DNA of 64,000 nt from Beverwykella pulmonaria. Taxonomy: Eukaryota; Ascomycota; Dothideomycetes; Pleosporales; Melanommataceae. The DNA is taken from assembly GCA_001599595.1 (NCBI GenBank), contig BCHH01000004.1, positions 1,195,997 through 1,259,996 on the forward strand. The letters run 5' to 3'. The position numbers were made by a program, and so were the translations under genes. Each line of letters begins with the position of its first letter. Position 1 is the first letter of the stretch. The notes beneath the pieces were generated by a model, which had not been told where the DNA came from, did no database searches, and worked only from the letters and a program-made list of their open reading frames with translations. Of this stretch, positions 34,294 to 45,507 are shown in pieces.

Positions 34294-34505
34294 GGTTAAC
34301 AAGCTCGAAAATGGAAAGGTTCGTTTTGCGTTCAAAAGACAAAGCTCTATGCTGCAACAAAATATGTGTGTCGGGCCGAATGCGCTTCGAGCATCACCGA
34401 TCACTGGAAAGAACGCCAGAATGGTCCGAGGAGCCATGATGCTCCAAAAGTATCCACATTAATATCATTACCCCCATCCTCATCTCATCTCATCTCACAA
34501 CCTCA

Positions 34506-35383
34506 TTATCTCGCCTCCCCAATAGCATGATACTCACTCCTATTCGTCCCAATGGGACTCATTTCGATCCCCCCCTCCCTACTCTCAGTCCCAAACTTCG
34601 CCCTCTGATACCCAAACGTCGATGCGCTATGTCTCCCAAACGTTGCCGTATTCACCGACAACCTCGGACTGAAAGAAATTGGCCTAGCGGGCGCGGCTTC
34701 TGGGTTGAGAGAGGTGAATGTATTGCTGCTGCTCTTTGGTAAAGTGGCGGGAAGCGTAATGGGGAGGGGCGTTTGGTGCAGTGTTTCCGAGACGAATTTT
34801 ACTGAGAGCGAGAGCAGCAGGAGATAGAAAGACGTTGTGCTATTTCCCATAGTTAGCACATTTCCTCCTTACACAACTAAACGGAAGGGAGTGACGTACG
34901 CCACCAAAGTTGTCAAACAATACATGCCCGCCATCTGCGCAATCCCGCTCCCATCTCTACTCTTCAGATGCGGATTATACTGCAGATTCTTGCAGTTGAA
35001 TCCGATCAATACCGTCCATATGATGAATAAGGATCCGACGATTCCGGCTACGATCCATGGGTGCAATATTTTAGGCCGGAGGAAGAACAGCACGATGAAG
35101 ACGATGGAGAGAACGCCACCAACGAGGCTCACGATTTCGATCGCCCATTGACACGCATCTACGCTGCTGTGGGAGTGTGAGCTGGGAGGTGGATGAGGGA
35201 GTGGGAGGGTGACGGTGGCTACCTGGGTAATGTGGTATTAGGACTGGTCGCCGAGTTCGCGGAATAGATGTCCGGTTGGAAGGTGAGGCTGATGAGGCCC
35301 AGATAGCTCAAGCAATGCAGAACAAGGCATACGATAGTCGACACACGAGGCCACTCATGAGCGTGAGCAACGATATGCCTCAT
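34506..35383 (-). CDS. tetraspan (MARVEL-like) membrane protein
   Basis: Exons 35223-35383, 34900-35163 and 34506-34839, with introns of 59 nt (gtagcc...gcag) and 60 nt (gtacgt...atag, with a textbook GCTAAC branch point), give 252 residues. Four hydrophobic spans are evident: STIVCLVLHCLSYLGLISL, IEIVSLVGGVLSIVFIVLFF, WIVAGIVGSLFIIWTVLIGF and CLTTLVATTSFYLLLLSLSV. The last span is created only by splicing, which supports the model. The cytosolic C-terminus (about 75 residues) is rich in Ser, Pro and Thr. Fungal MARVEL-like proteins sit in the plasma membrane or eisosomes; no function can be assigned here. The start at 35383 is the first ATG in the open frame. Confidence 0.75.
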
Positions 35384-35892
35384 CGTCTCCAAGATTGTTC
35401 GAGCAACCAAACTTCGGAGGTGGAAAGTCAGCAATCGACGAAGGCGATCGAACGAGATGCAAATTGCCGGGAAATGGCCCAGGATTATATTACCCTGCCA
35501 CGTTCTTCCCCAACGGCCCGGTCTGCGGCCTCATTATCTCATTATAGCTTGGGGCTATGGGGACAGATGAGATCGAAAGTGTGTACATGCGTGCGCCCCC
35601 TTTGTCTGATTGGCTGATCCACCCAACTACGCGAGGACAGTCATGAGCCAGGTTGATTAGTATGTTTGGATGACAAGCGAACGGACTTTTGCCCGGGGCA
35701 TATCGTCATTGCGATGCTGGATTTTTATTGAGAAATTGTGGCCTCGTGGATGACTGTGCTGCCTCTTGGGATTTAACGGAGGGGCAAAGCGTTGACCAAT
35801 CAATCGTCGGCGTCTACGCGCAGGATCTTCAAGCTGAGTAAGAAGTAGCTGAAATGGGAAATACCATGGTAAGCAAACAGCGTCGCCTTGTG
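35384..35892. other. intergenic
   Basis: Spacer between two minus-strand genes; it should hold the promoter of the tetraspan gene. A 113-codon plus-strand ORF here is an antisense shadow of that gene's first exon and its flank. Confidence 0.5.
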
Positions 35893-36939
35893 CTAGATTT
35901 TAATGAATTCCCCGCCTTTCAATCGCATCTTTGTCGTCTCTTCAAATACTCTCGCTCTGCCGGTTGAGCGCATCGCGTGCAGTACGGGTATAACACGCAG
36001 TTGCACGAGGACTTCTCCCTGACACGGAATGTCCTTCGCCCATTGCAAATACAACAGAATGTCCTCGAGTTCAAACTCCACTGCTCTACGCCTCAGCCAC
36101 ACTGTCTCGCCGGGCATCTGAAACCAAGATGGTGGAGTCAAGTAACTCCTATGAAATTTCTGTGGATCAGACGACATGTAAGGGTGATTGCCGTACGGAT
36201 AGGCCTTGAGGAAGAAGTGATCATGCCAACACTCATGCGCGAGCAGAACGTGAAAGCTCTGCAGATTGGGCATTTGGTGCAGGATGTTGAGAGCTGATTG
36301 AAAGGTTTCGGCATTGAACTCAGACAGGCGAGTGTGCGCGTAATTGGAACAGAAGACGAAGCGAATTGAAGTTATACGGTTGAAGTGGTGCAGAGGGATA
36401 GTCTTGTGAAGTTCGATGATTTGGACGGGTGTGTCGAAGTTGAAGTTTCGCGTTGAATAGAGGTAGTCTACTACTTCTTCGTACCTACGCATAACTTAGC
36501 TTACAGATTATATGTGTCATAACTTCCGAGAAGCTTGCCATTTCCGGCACACGAGGAAAACATCTTTCGACAACTTTCCAGTACCCGAAGGACGTCGACC
36601 CTTATATATACGACTGTAGTGCCAACAGTCCGTGTGCCATGCGGCTGGTTCGACACTGTCTGATAACCAAATTACTAGCTTTGCGGTAAAGCGGTCGTGA
36701 AAAATCTGGTCATTGCTGAATTGTGGGATAGTAAGAGAATATATTATGAGACGGATTTCGAAAGGGAAGGTTGAGAAGAAGGGTGATTGGATTTGAGAAT
36801 GGCTGAGGTGAGAAGCGTCTTTCAGAGAGGACAAGTCAGAATGGCTAAGGTGAGAAGCGTCTTTCAGAGAGGACAAGTCCTCCTTGAGTTTGCGTCTTTT
36901 AAAGTTAAATAATGAACAGAAAAGTACATTTGAAGGCAT
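35893..36939 (-). CDS. DUF7730-like protein of unknown function
   Basis: Exons 36539-36939 and 35893-36484 with a 54-nt intron give 330 residues. The intron seems to use a GC donor (AAATG|GCAAGC...GCGTAG|G); it restores VCRKW|YEEVVDYLYSTRNFNFD, the pattern seen in this fungal family. The entry motif FFSTFPFEIRLIIYSLTIPQ resembles the F-box-like start of DUF7730 and related proteins, which are numerous in filamentous ascomycetes, followed by IIELHKTIPLHHFNRITSIR. Residues before it include a perfect-looking duplication of DLSSLKDASHLSHS. The ATG at 36939 is the first in the open frame; codons further upstream need a non-ATG start. Function is unknown. It could be a protein-protein adaptor. Confidence 0.7.
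36797..36880 (-). repeat. 42-bp in-frame tandem duplication
   Basis: Two adjacent 42-bp units (36797-36838 and 36839-36880) differ at only two positions. Each encodes DLSSLKDASHLSHS in the N-terminal part of the DUF7730-like protein. The near-identity indicates a recent duplication. Confidence 0.95.
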
Positions 36940-37402
36940 CGGGACAGAATAACTGTACGACACTCTCAACGGAAAAATGATGTTATGTTGCAATGAATTG
37001 GTACTGAAATGAAAAAGAAGACGGAAGCCTAAATATGAGGCACGGACCACAACGCTAGCGTATATACTCACCCCTACTCTCTTTAATTCTCTAATAGCTT
37101 CCACATTGATCACGATTGATCACGATTCTGCTCATCACTTGCTATTTACCTCCTGGCCATGATTCTAAAAGCTGATCATGTAGTCTACCTTGACGCGTGT
37201 GTCTGGGAACTCGTCTCTACAACCTTGCAATCGAGCTCAACACCGAAGAAGGCAATGTCTCTCACCGCGAGCAGAAACAAAGTGTTGCTATGGATTGTAG
37301 CCCTTCGCCAATGGTGCAACAGATATACTTTCTGGGTGCAGTAAGTGTATGTTTTGGAAAGTTACTCAATGCTATTTCGAGTGCAAACAAAATGGGAGCA
37401 TG
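36940..37402. other. intergenic
   Basis: Upstream of the DUF7730-like gene and downstream of the antiporter pseudogene. A 102-codon plus-strand ORF (37197-37505) has no recognisable feature and overlaps the pseudogene's last exon on the other strand. Confidence 0.45.
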
Positions 37403-39317
37403 TCATCCTCCAGGCAATGTTCTGTTAATGTTGTATGCCGAGAGCCCAATGATTATAAAGATGTTAATCAAAAGGGCACTAGTCAGCCTAACAGTGGAAT
37501 ATTAGTACTGCAGCGGACAGCGTGAATAAAATTTTGGCAAAACACTTGACATGAGATTTAGACAGGGTTAATTGAGACAAAAACTCACTAGTTCGGCTTG
37601 CCCTCTTGCACCATATACGTCACAATCACCAAAGACGCGAACAGTGCCGCAATCGGAAACCCCCAAACCGCAGAATCATCTCGTCGATCCCTATACACCA
37701 AGCCAGCAGCACAATAAGCGGAATAATCAGGAGTAAAGTCTGCATGCATTTCTCCAACGTCAGTGCGATGCTAACATCCATCTTGATCGACGTTGTGTCA
37801 TTGCTGAGGATAGGGAGTATGACCAGGCCAAGAAAAATCTGTGAGAGGCCGTGCGGCTGGAGAAAACTCTGAATACTGTCTGTAGTGAATTGAGTGCAAG
37901 CCGAGGACACCATAATGTCACGTGGATATGCCACTGACTAATCAGTCCGTCATATATATATCAGCTGTACATACTCCACATACAATACACATCTTGACAC
38001 CTTTTCCTCCATCCTCCAGCTTACATTGAGTGTTGAAGGCGACGAGGACAACGGATATAATTAGCGTGAGAATAGCTCCGAGGAGGCTCAGGAAGGGGTT
38101 CAGAACACTATCCTCATCGCCGAAATCTGATAGGATAAGGCGCTGTGTATGTGCACCACCCGCTGTTGCTCCAGTTGCTGTACCGACTTCTGCAACGCCC
38201 CTCGCTGCCGGAGGTAATTTCACTTTTCGCATTGGTCCTTTTACCGGCTCTTGGAACATGGTCCTGTTGGTTTTGAGTTGGAATAGGAGCCAGAGTGCGT
38301 AGTATACCATCATAACAACAACCGTTGCCCTGGATTGCGCAAGTATCCCGGTCGGTGTTATGTTTGGCATAAAATGAGAAGTCGTGAGTATGACAAGACT
38401 TATTACTGCTAGTAAGAGAAGCATACTGACTGTTTGTGCCACCTCCTAGTTGAAAAATTGCTCGGTCCGATTTATGCCTCCCAGGAAGAAGCCCAGACCT
38501 GTTGTGAGGAATAGGCTGGATATAATGTTGTCACGAAGGGGGGGCTTTAGTACATCGATCTGCTGGCTTTTCAGGAGGAAAACAGATGTGATGAGTCGAA
38601 CCGCGTTGCTGAGAGTAGTGTTAGCGGCCAGATCTTTGGAATATAGGATCAAAACTTCTCACCCGAACTTCACGTTTAAAATCGCCCCCATCTTATCTCC
38701 AACTCTGAAGCATACCTCGTGTCGCAAAGCCCAGAGTTGTAGCGGAGGGAATTATCGCAACGAAATTGACACAAAATATCATAATTGAGCTTCTCCGCGT
38801 GTAATAAACTGCAAATCCGGCGGGTACAAAAAGGGAGGAGCAGATTCATCTAATTTCTAAGTACTATACTCTTCATCTGGCCCTTAAATGTTAACGTGGG
38901 TTGCTTTCGGGGCTTCACCACGAGACGCCCAAATGCAATATTATGGAGAGGCACTTTTGAGGGCGCTGAGAAGGCTGGCGGGGCTCCAATATCCTCAGCA
39001 TCTTTGGTGATTACATGAATCTCCGCATCGATAGTGAACTCGGGCTCAACTTCCAATACTGTGTCATGAGCTCTGCTCTTAACGTCTTTGGTGGTGACAC
39101 GAATCTTCGTATCAATAGTGGACTCAGGCACAACCTCCAACCCGGGGCCATGTGCGCTACTCTCAATATTTGCTATGTCTCTAGACCTCACTCTCGCAAA
39201 AGGGTTGTAGTTCAAGGTTGGTTCTTGGCGGTGGGAGGACGCAGCGCAGTGCGCTTTCATCCGAATTGAATCCGCCTGTCCGTTAGCAGCACCCAAAAAA
39301 CTCTTTGACTTGGACAT
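37403..39317 (-). pseudogene. broken vacuolar-type Ca2+/H+ antiporter (CaCA/VCX1-related)
   Basis: An ORF from ATG 39317 gives a polar cytosolic N-terminus that ends KGQMKSIVLRN at a TAG (38850-38852), directly followed by MNLLLPF. Later pieces show clear CaCA character: NFVAIIPSATTLGFAT, FGNAVRLITSVFLL, GLGFFLGGINRTEQFFN, VAQTVSMLLLLAVISL, HGLSQIFLGLVILPIL and a last exon ALLINIFIIIGLSAYN ending at 37403. Lesions: TAG at 38850, TAG at 38446, a spliced TA|G codon before LTSALLIN where the family has Trp, and frameshifts at the A-run 38828-38832, near 38712-38724 and at the C-run 37660-37664. Introns are still visible (e.g. gtgagt after GKPN). Intact relatives move Ca2+ into the vacuole in exchange for H+. 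This copy cannot give a full-length protein. Confidence 0.85.
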
Positions 39318-40495
39318 ATGGCGTACGCATCTTTTATTTCACACTATATTGTGGTAGTTATGAGGAAGATTGGAGATGGAGGCTGGAGAGAATCGGCCCA
39401 ATATCCACACCGGCACGTGACCGGTAAAATCTTCACCTGGCTCTACATCATATAACCACGGTGCTGGATTAGCCAATTGTGATGATTCATGTCTGCAGCC
39501 TCGTAGCCGTGGCATCAATACTCATAATCATGACCATAATGTCCCAGCCTTGGACCGTGTGTTCAGAACTGCATCTTGTGAACTCCTACAACCGTGCACC
39601 TCGGAGTCTCGGTTTCAGATACGCGCCCTTGGCCTTCGCTCTATCCTCGCGATCTGAAAACAGTTCCTGGTGAATACTGTGCTCGAAAAAGGCTGCGATT
39701 GGACTTGGAGAATCGTTTGCTCACGTGGTGAGAATGAGGGCGTTGGGAGTTGCGACGTCTGGTTGGTGGTGGGAGGTGGGAAACTACAAAGTAATGTTTC
39801 TTAGCTTCTTCTTCTTCCTCGCCCCATAGAGTGTGTATTGAACAGTAAAACCAACGCCACATCTATCTCAAGGTCAAATGGGCCCACCTTCGACGTCAAA
39901 GTTAAGGTGCGTTCAACACCTAAACGTAAAACCCACAACCGTCCGTGCCGCAGCCACGAAGCGCCCGCTTAAAAGGCTTGTTAAAGCTTAACCTCTTAGC
40001 CCGGCGCCTGCATCCTAGTGTCTTGAGGTCTTTGACCACACAATAGGCAAAGAGCCGCATTCGCAACCTAGGTGTTTCCAGGCTTGAAACTTGTTCGAGC
40101 CTCATCAGGCATCTGTTTTAGCTCCAAGTAAAGGGCTTAAATGAGAGGTCAGTGGATTGTGGGTCTCAGACGGTGGAGCCGCGCTGGGAAATTGAGGATC
40201 GAAAACATATTTTAGAAGTATATAGATAGCGCTAAGGGTCCTGTTCGTTTCCTCTTCAGCGCAGATCAAAAGTTCAGTTCTATCGTTTCTTTCCTAGGTC
40301 TTTTCTTTCCTTTCCGCCCTTCCATAGCAACGCGATTGATTCGTGACGCACTCTTCTTTCTCCTCATTTAACCAGTCAATCGCTTTTTCATTTCTGTTTC
40401 TCCTCCGATACCCGTACATCATTGTACATCTCCACCCACGTTTTCTATCTTCTTTATCCAAACGTAAACTCCAAGTCCAGTCTCAACCTCCCGAC
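39318..40495. other. intergenic, with CT-rich promoter tract
   Basis: About 1.2 kb between the pseudogene and the Egh16-like gene. A TATA-like TATATA lies at about 40220. Pyrimidine-rich stretches fill 40280-40490 just before the ATG at 40496, typical of strongly expressed fungal genes. No other gene is seen. Confidence 0.45.
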
Positions 40496-41465
40496 ATGCA
40501 TTTCCAACTCGTTGTTCTCACCACCCTCTTCTCCCTGACCCCCCTCATCGCTGCTCACGGAAAGGTTACCGCTGTAGTAGGGGACGCAGGAGGCAACGGA
40601 ACGGCCCTTGGTATCATCGGCGGCATCGTGCCCGGCGCTGGTTCCAACGACGTCACCGAAGTCGACACAACGGTCTTTAAACAGAAGAAGATAGCGACCG
40701 ATGGTCTGGGCACCACGATGAGAGGAGGGCAGAATACAGTGGAGGATCTGTATGTGGCTATGGCACAGAGTGGGAATACGCTGCCGCAGGTTAGTGAGGG
40801 CGGGTTTGTGGCTGGAACGTTCCATATCGTGACGACGGTAAGTGGTTTCGAGGTGGTGGCGGATTTTGGGATGTGTCGTTGATTTGATATCAGGATGGTG
40901 CGGGCCCGGTAAAAGCCATCATCGATCCCAGCGCCACCGGCGAATTCTCGAAAGGCAGTAAAGCTGAGGTGGTTGAGAGTACGTTCCCCCTTTATACCCA
41001 CTCCTTACCTACTATACCTACCACAACAATTACTAACTGAATTCCTTCCAGATGTCCCCGGCAAAAAAGGCAACATCCAAGCCAATGGCAAAGTCGCCCG
41101 AGCCCTCCAACGCCTCGGCCTCCTCAAGCGCGCCGCGAACGTGAACAAAACGTTCCCGTTCAACGTCACTGTTCCGGCGGGTACGACATGCAATGGGGCT
41201 GTGGCTGGGCTGCAGGGCGTGTGTTTTATGAAGATTGCTAATGGTGCGTCGCTCCTAATTCATGGAACATTTGTTTAAATATGTGCTGATGAAATCTATA
41301 GCAAACAAGGCTGGGCCTTTTGGTGGCGTCATCGCCTTCCAGATGGTGGGTGCGCCTGCTGGTAATGCTACTGCGGCTGTGGCGAGTAGGGCCGCGAGAG
41401 CGAACGCGAAGGTGGATATGAGTGCCGCAATCGGAGCTACGATGGCTAAACGATTTGTTGCGTAG
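40496..41465 (+). CDS. Egh16-like secreted protein (gEgh16/MAS-type)
   Basis: Four exons (40496-40837, 40894-40978, 41052-41243, 41302-41465) with introns of 56, 73 and 58 nt give 260 residues. A signal peptide is clear (LVVLTTLFSLTPLIAAHG). The mature part matches the gEgh16/Magnaporthe MAS family: HGKVTAVVGDAGGNGTALGI, DTTVFKQKKIATDG, GTFHIVTTDGAGPVKAIIDP, VPAGTTCNGAVAGLQGVCF and FGGVIAFQMV. The Cys residues could form a disulphide. Members are secreted proteins seen during appressorium formation and early infection in plant pathogens, but they also occur in saprotrophs, so this alone does not show a pathogenic lifestyle. The Ala-rich C-terminus looks like an omega-site tail, so GPI anchoring is possible. 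All junctions keep frame. Confidence 0.85.
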
Positions 41466-41888
41466 TTGAGGAGCTTGAGAGCTCTTGAGCCTCTAGTTGT
41501 GGCTTGAAAAAGACGAGTCAAGCCCATATTGGGCTCTGACCCGAACTCTATTGTGAATTTCACGAGGAATGTACAGTATGATAGAGTAAGGAGCATCCAA
41601 TTGATACTTTGATTTGCCTACCGTATTGGCACTTCAAACAAACCGTCAACATTAACACATTGCTACATTGACACTAACACAGAATGATGAAGCTTTCAGC
41701 GGAGACGTCTTAGCAAAATCTAAATTCTTTGAAAACGAAGATTCGTTACAGTCGTGATCTATTCTCCCTATTACCATTGCCCGGCCTGTGCATTCTCTCC
41801 TTCATGAGTTGCCCCGTCATAAATGCTCCCCGTCATGAGTTTCCCTTCTAAAATTCCCCTCCATTGGATTCACACCCATATCCTGTCA
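41466..41888. other. intergenic, convergent
   Basis: The shared 3' flank of the Egh16-like gene (+) and pyruvate decarboxylase (-). Nothing else is seen. Confidence 0.5.
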
Positions 41889-43856
41889 CTAATTCTTCGC
41901 ATTCCTCAACGCTGTGACTTGAGCCGTGCTCTTCAACGCCTTGGGTGCATCGTCCCACGGCATAACCAGCTCCACGAATCTCAGCTTGGTCGTATCGCCA
42001 CTCGCAAACTCTCTATCCATGAACAGCATCTCCACCTGGTGCTTACTCTCCACTCTGTATGTCAGCACCTCTCCATCCTTCGCGCCAAAGGCCCTTGGCA
42101 GGTCTTTGTACCGCCATTCTTGGATGTCGTTGTATGACTCTTCCCAGCCGTGGATGTACCGCTCGATGGTGTATCCATTGTTGCAAATGACGAAGATGAT
42201 GGGGGCCAGCTTGTTTCGGATCATGGTCGAGAGTTCTTGTGCCGTGAGCTGGAAGGAGCCGTCGCCTGTGAAGAGGATTGTGCGTTTGATGCCCATTTCC
42301 TTGGCCGCAAGGGCAGCACCTTGGCATGAGCCGGTGGCGTAGCCGATGCTGCCCCAGAGGACTTGTGAGATTGCAGTTACGTTAGCGGGGAATCGAGTTT
42401 CCCAGATACCTGTGGTGAGTTAGAAGAAGAATAGAGTGTAGGGCGAGGGAAGAGCTTACCGAAATTAGCGGTTCCTGTCTCGGTGATAACGACGTCGTCC
42501 TTCTGCAGCCACTGCCCGAGGCGCGGCCAGAACCACGCCTGCGTTATCGTGGGCTCTGGGGACATGATCTCCTCGTCCGGGATGTCGTTATTTGGGTTCG
42601 GTCCTTGCTCGATATTCGGTTTCCCGAGCCTCTCGGTGATTTTCTTAAGCACGCCATTCATACGCACGCCCGGGTACTCCGAGTATCGCACCTTGGTCGC
42701 ATATGAATGTAGGTCGATAGTATTGAGCTGCGAGATGCGGTATGTGAATCCCGCCGTGTTGAAGTCACTCTTTATCGCGCCGATGCTGATCACCAGGTCC
42801 GACGATTCGACGCGCTCGCGCACGCCGGCGTTGCTGCCGTCGCCGGCGTAGACGCCGCCATAGTTGGGGAGGGTCTCGTTGACGGCGCCCTTGCCCATGG
42901 GGGTTACGAATGTGGGGAGCCCAGACTTCTCAATGAAGTCGTGTGTTTCCTGCAAGGCGCGGTGCCGGATTGCGCAAGCATCGACGAGCACCACGGGGTT
43001 CTTGGCTTCGTGGATGTACTTGAGCACCACGTCGACGACGTAGTCTTCCTTCTCGGGGTCATTGGGCGGGAAGGTCAAGTCCAGAGGCGTATTCAGCCTG
43101 TCTCCGTCGACCTTCTTCTGCACCAAGTCGGTGGGCAACGAAATGTATACGGGCCGTGATTGCAGCCAGCACTCACGGATTGCATTGTCGATGAGAACGG
43201 CGGCCTCGTGCTGGTCGTTGAGCAGCGACACGGCGCAGGAGATCTGTCTCGACATGCGGGAGAAGACTTTGAAGTCTCCGTTGCCCAGGGTGTGGTGCAA
43301 AAGCATGCCATCTTTCTGTGCGGCGGTCGACGGGTACCCGACGATGTGGACTACGGGGACGTATTCCGAGTATGCTCCCGCCAACGCATTGACTGCACTG
43401 AGTTCGCCCACCCCGAAGGTGGTTACAATTGCCGAAATGCCTTTGACGCGCGCATAGCCGTCTGCTGCGTAGCCTAAAAAAAAAATTGCGTTAGAGCTAG
43501 ATCCGGGCAACAGAATGGAGTGCAAGTGTTGGGCTCCCGAAGCTTCCGCCTGCGAGAGCAAAAGCAAAATTGGTTGAGGTGAGGGGTAGCATGCTCCAGC
43601 TTCACTCACCAGCATTGAGTTCGTTGCAGTTGCCGACCCAGCGCAAGCCGACCTTGGGAATGTAGTCGAGGGCTACGAGGTTGTAGTCGCCAGGAAGTCC
43701 ATGGATGGACCTGACGCCGACCTCGTGCAATCGCCGGAAGAGGTACTGTGGGTAGTGTCGTTAGCCTGGGCCGTTGCACCCCAGAGAGGGAAGACTGCGC
43801 ACCTCTGCTACGTCAATGGGGTTCTTGAGATGCTGCGACCTAAGATCTTGGGCCAT
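41889..43856 (-). CDS. pdcA: pyruvate decarboxylase
   Basis: Four exons (43803-43856, 43610-43745, 42460-43473, 41889-42409) with introns of 57, 136 and 50 nt give 574 residues, normal for the family. The enzyme converts pyruvate to acetaldehyde and CO2 in the cytosol with thiamine diphosphate and Mg2+. The first exon carries only 18 codons. The catalytic Glu is in [17 protein letters not shown] (E60), and its Gly codon is split by intron 2. The cofactor motif is [12 protein letters not shown], with NNGYTIE about 30 residues later, and the HH pair is in [12 protein letters not shown]. All junctions restore known PDC sequence. It could be a fermentative enzyme or a relative acting on indole- or phenylpyruvate; the standard motifs favour pyruvate. 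It lies head-to-head with the BCK1 gene across 1.65 kb. Confidence 0.93.
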
Positions 43857-45507
43857 TGTGCAGTTTCGAGGTCAAGTTCGTATGTGGATGGGCGTGAGGA
43901 AAGTTTGTTGATGCCGTTGGTATGGCGGACAAGGCGGCGGAGCGCGGCTCTCTTTATGGCTCTCCCGGTATGACGACAGTGTTGCATGCGGGTGGTTAGG
44001 ATGACTAAACTATCACCTTAAACTATCACCTTATATGGCCTGACTGATGTTGCTGCCATGTCCTGATCATGACAATTCGACGTTCGCGCTTGCAACTGCG
44101 ATTGCAACTCCGCCTGGGATCGCAAAGCGCGCGAGTGCAGCGCACAATACGACACTGTTTCGCCGCATGCCGCCATCCGCCCGCGGAGGGTCTTTGCTTG
44201 GGGAATCGCCTTCGTCTTGGGACTCTTTTAGAAAGAGCTAATTATTTTTCAGCTGCGGTACCAAACATTCGAGTTGCTCACCCGTGTATCGCCGGTTGTG
44301 CGCTGCAGCTCTGAAAATATCAATGGACGGGAGGGGGATCCAGAACGAGCCGGGAACTTGACCGGACCGCATGAAACGAGCAGAAGAAAAGAAGACGAGA
44401 AGGCTGCATCGAAGGGCCGATTCCTGTGGACGGAGAATTTCTTGCGAGAGATGCGCCCTGGCACCTCGATGGGAACGCCAGCTGCGAGGGCTGCCGTGCA
44501 AGACTCGCTTCGGCCTGCGCCACAGTACCTGCGTCCAAGAGCATGCCCTTTGCGACGCGCCAGATTGGACCGAAGCGTGAGTGTCGAGGACGTTGAGGTG
44601 TCGTTCTTCTGTAGCAAACACGCAACCCGGTGTGGCGGCACTACACTGCGCCATTGGGTGCTGCATGGCATTTCCACACCGCGGCCGACAACTGAGCCTG
44701 GAGCACGTTGCAGTCTCAACATCTCACGTTGGAACTTATTGGCAACCCTGAGGCGACAACGGGCCGCCCAAGACCCAAGCTCTTCACAGGATGCCTGTTC
44801 TGGGCATCGGATGCATGCTCGTGTGCTGCGTCCCTGATCCGGTCAAGCGCGACAAGACCTCGTACCTACTTCGCCCGTGCTTCAGCTGGCAGCCACGTCA
44901 CGTGCACGCGCCCACCTCATCATCCATCTTCTCAGCGCAGCACCGCCGCTCGCTCTTCAGTTGTTCCATCGCTGCCGTCGCCCAGCTCGCTCGCCGTCCC
45001 CATCGCTACCCTCCCTATCCGTTTCTCACACTCGCAGCACCGCCCGCTGCGCGGCTGCATCCACCCGGTGCCAACCCCGGTCGCGCCCACCGGTGCCTCA
45101 CCTCAGTGCAAGCGCCCGCTCGTCTGCGGCGTGCTTTTTTGAGCCTTCGCTGACAGCAGCTTCGTGAAACAGCTGCCCTCGCCATTCTCATTATTAGCAA
45201 TCCTCATTTCTGCTGCTGCGACAGCTCCTCCTGTCACTTTGGCCTTTGACATCTGTCTGCCCGTCTCGCCCGTGGTAACCGAGCGCTGCCCACCTACCGT
45301 CCCAACGTCGCTCGAACCTCCCCACCCCCCACGAATCAGTTCCACAGCAAGCTCATATAGCCTGCCGCGCATTCGTGAGGACCGGCTTGTGGCGACAAGC
45401 ATCACCGCGGACTCGACTCTCCAGCGGCATCGTCATGTCGTGATGCCCCCGCTGCCCTTTGATCAATCCGCGGAGCTCTCCCGAGCACCACTGGTGCGCA
45501 TCTAGAC
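43857..45507. other. intergenic, divergent promoter region
   Basis: About 1.65 kb between pyruvate decarboxylase (-) and BCK1 (+). It must hold both promoters and probably a long BCK1 leader; pyrimidine-rich stretches and a short run of Ser/Pro/Arg-coding ORFs occur at 44700-45500. None of the ORFs (up to 187 codons) has a recognisable domain. Confidence 0.5.

Noticed and set aside
37403..39317. Reading the antiporter pieces as several small intact genes
   Set aside because: The pieces follow the order of one CaCA protein on one strand and are split by in-frame TAG codons and single-base shifts, so one pseudogene explains them better.
44274..44837. 187-codon ORF between pyruvate decarboxylase and BCK1
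   Set aside because: Arg/Ser/Ala-rich sequence overlapped by ORFs in several other frames; no domain is visible.
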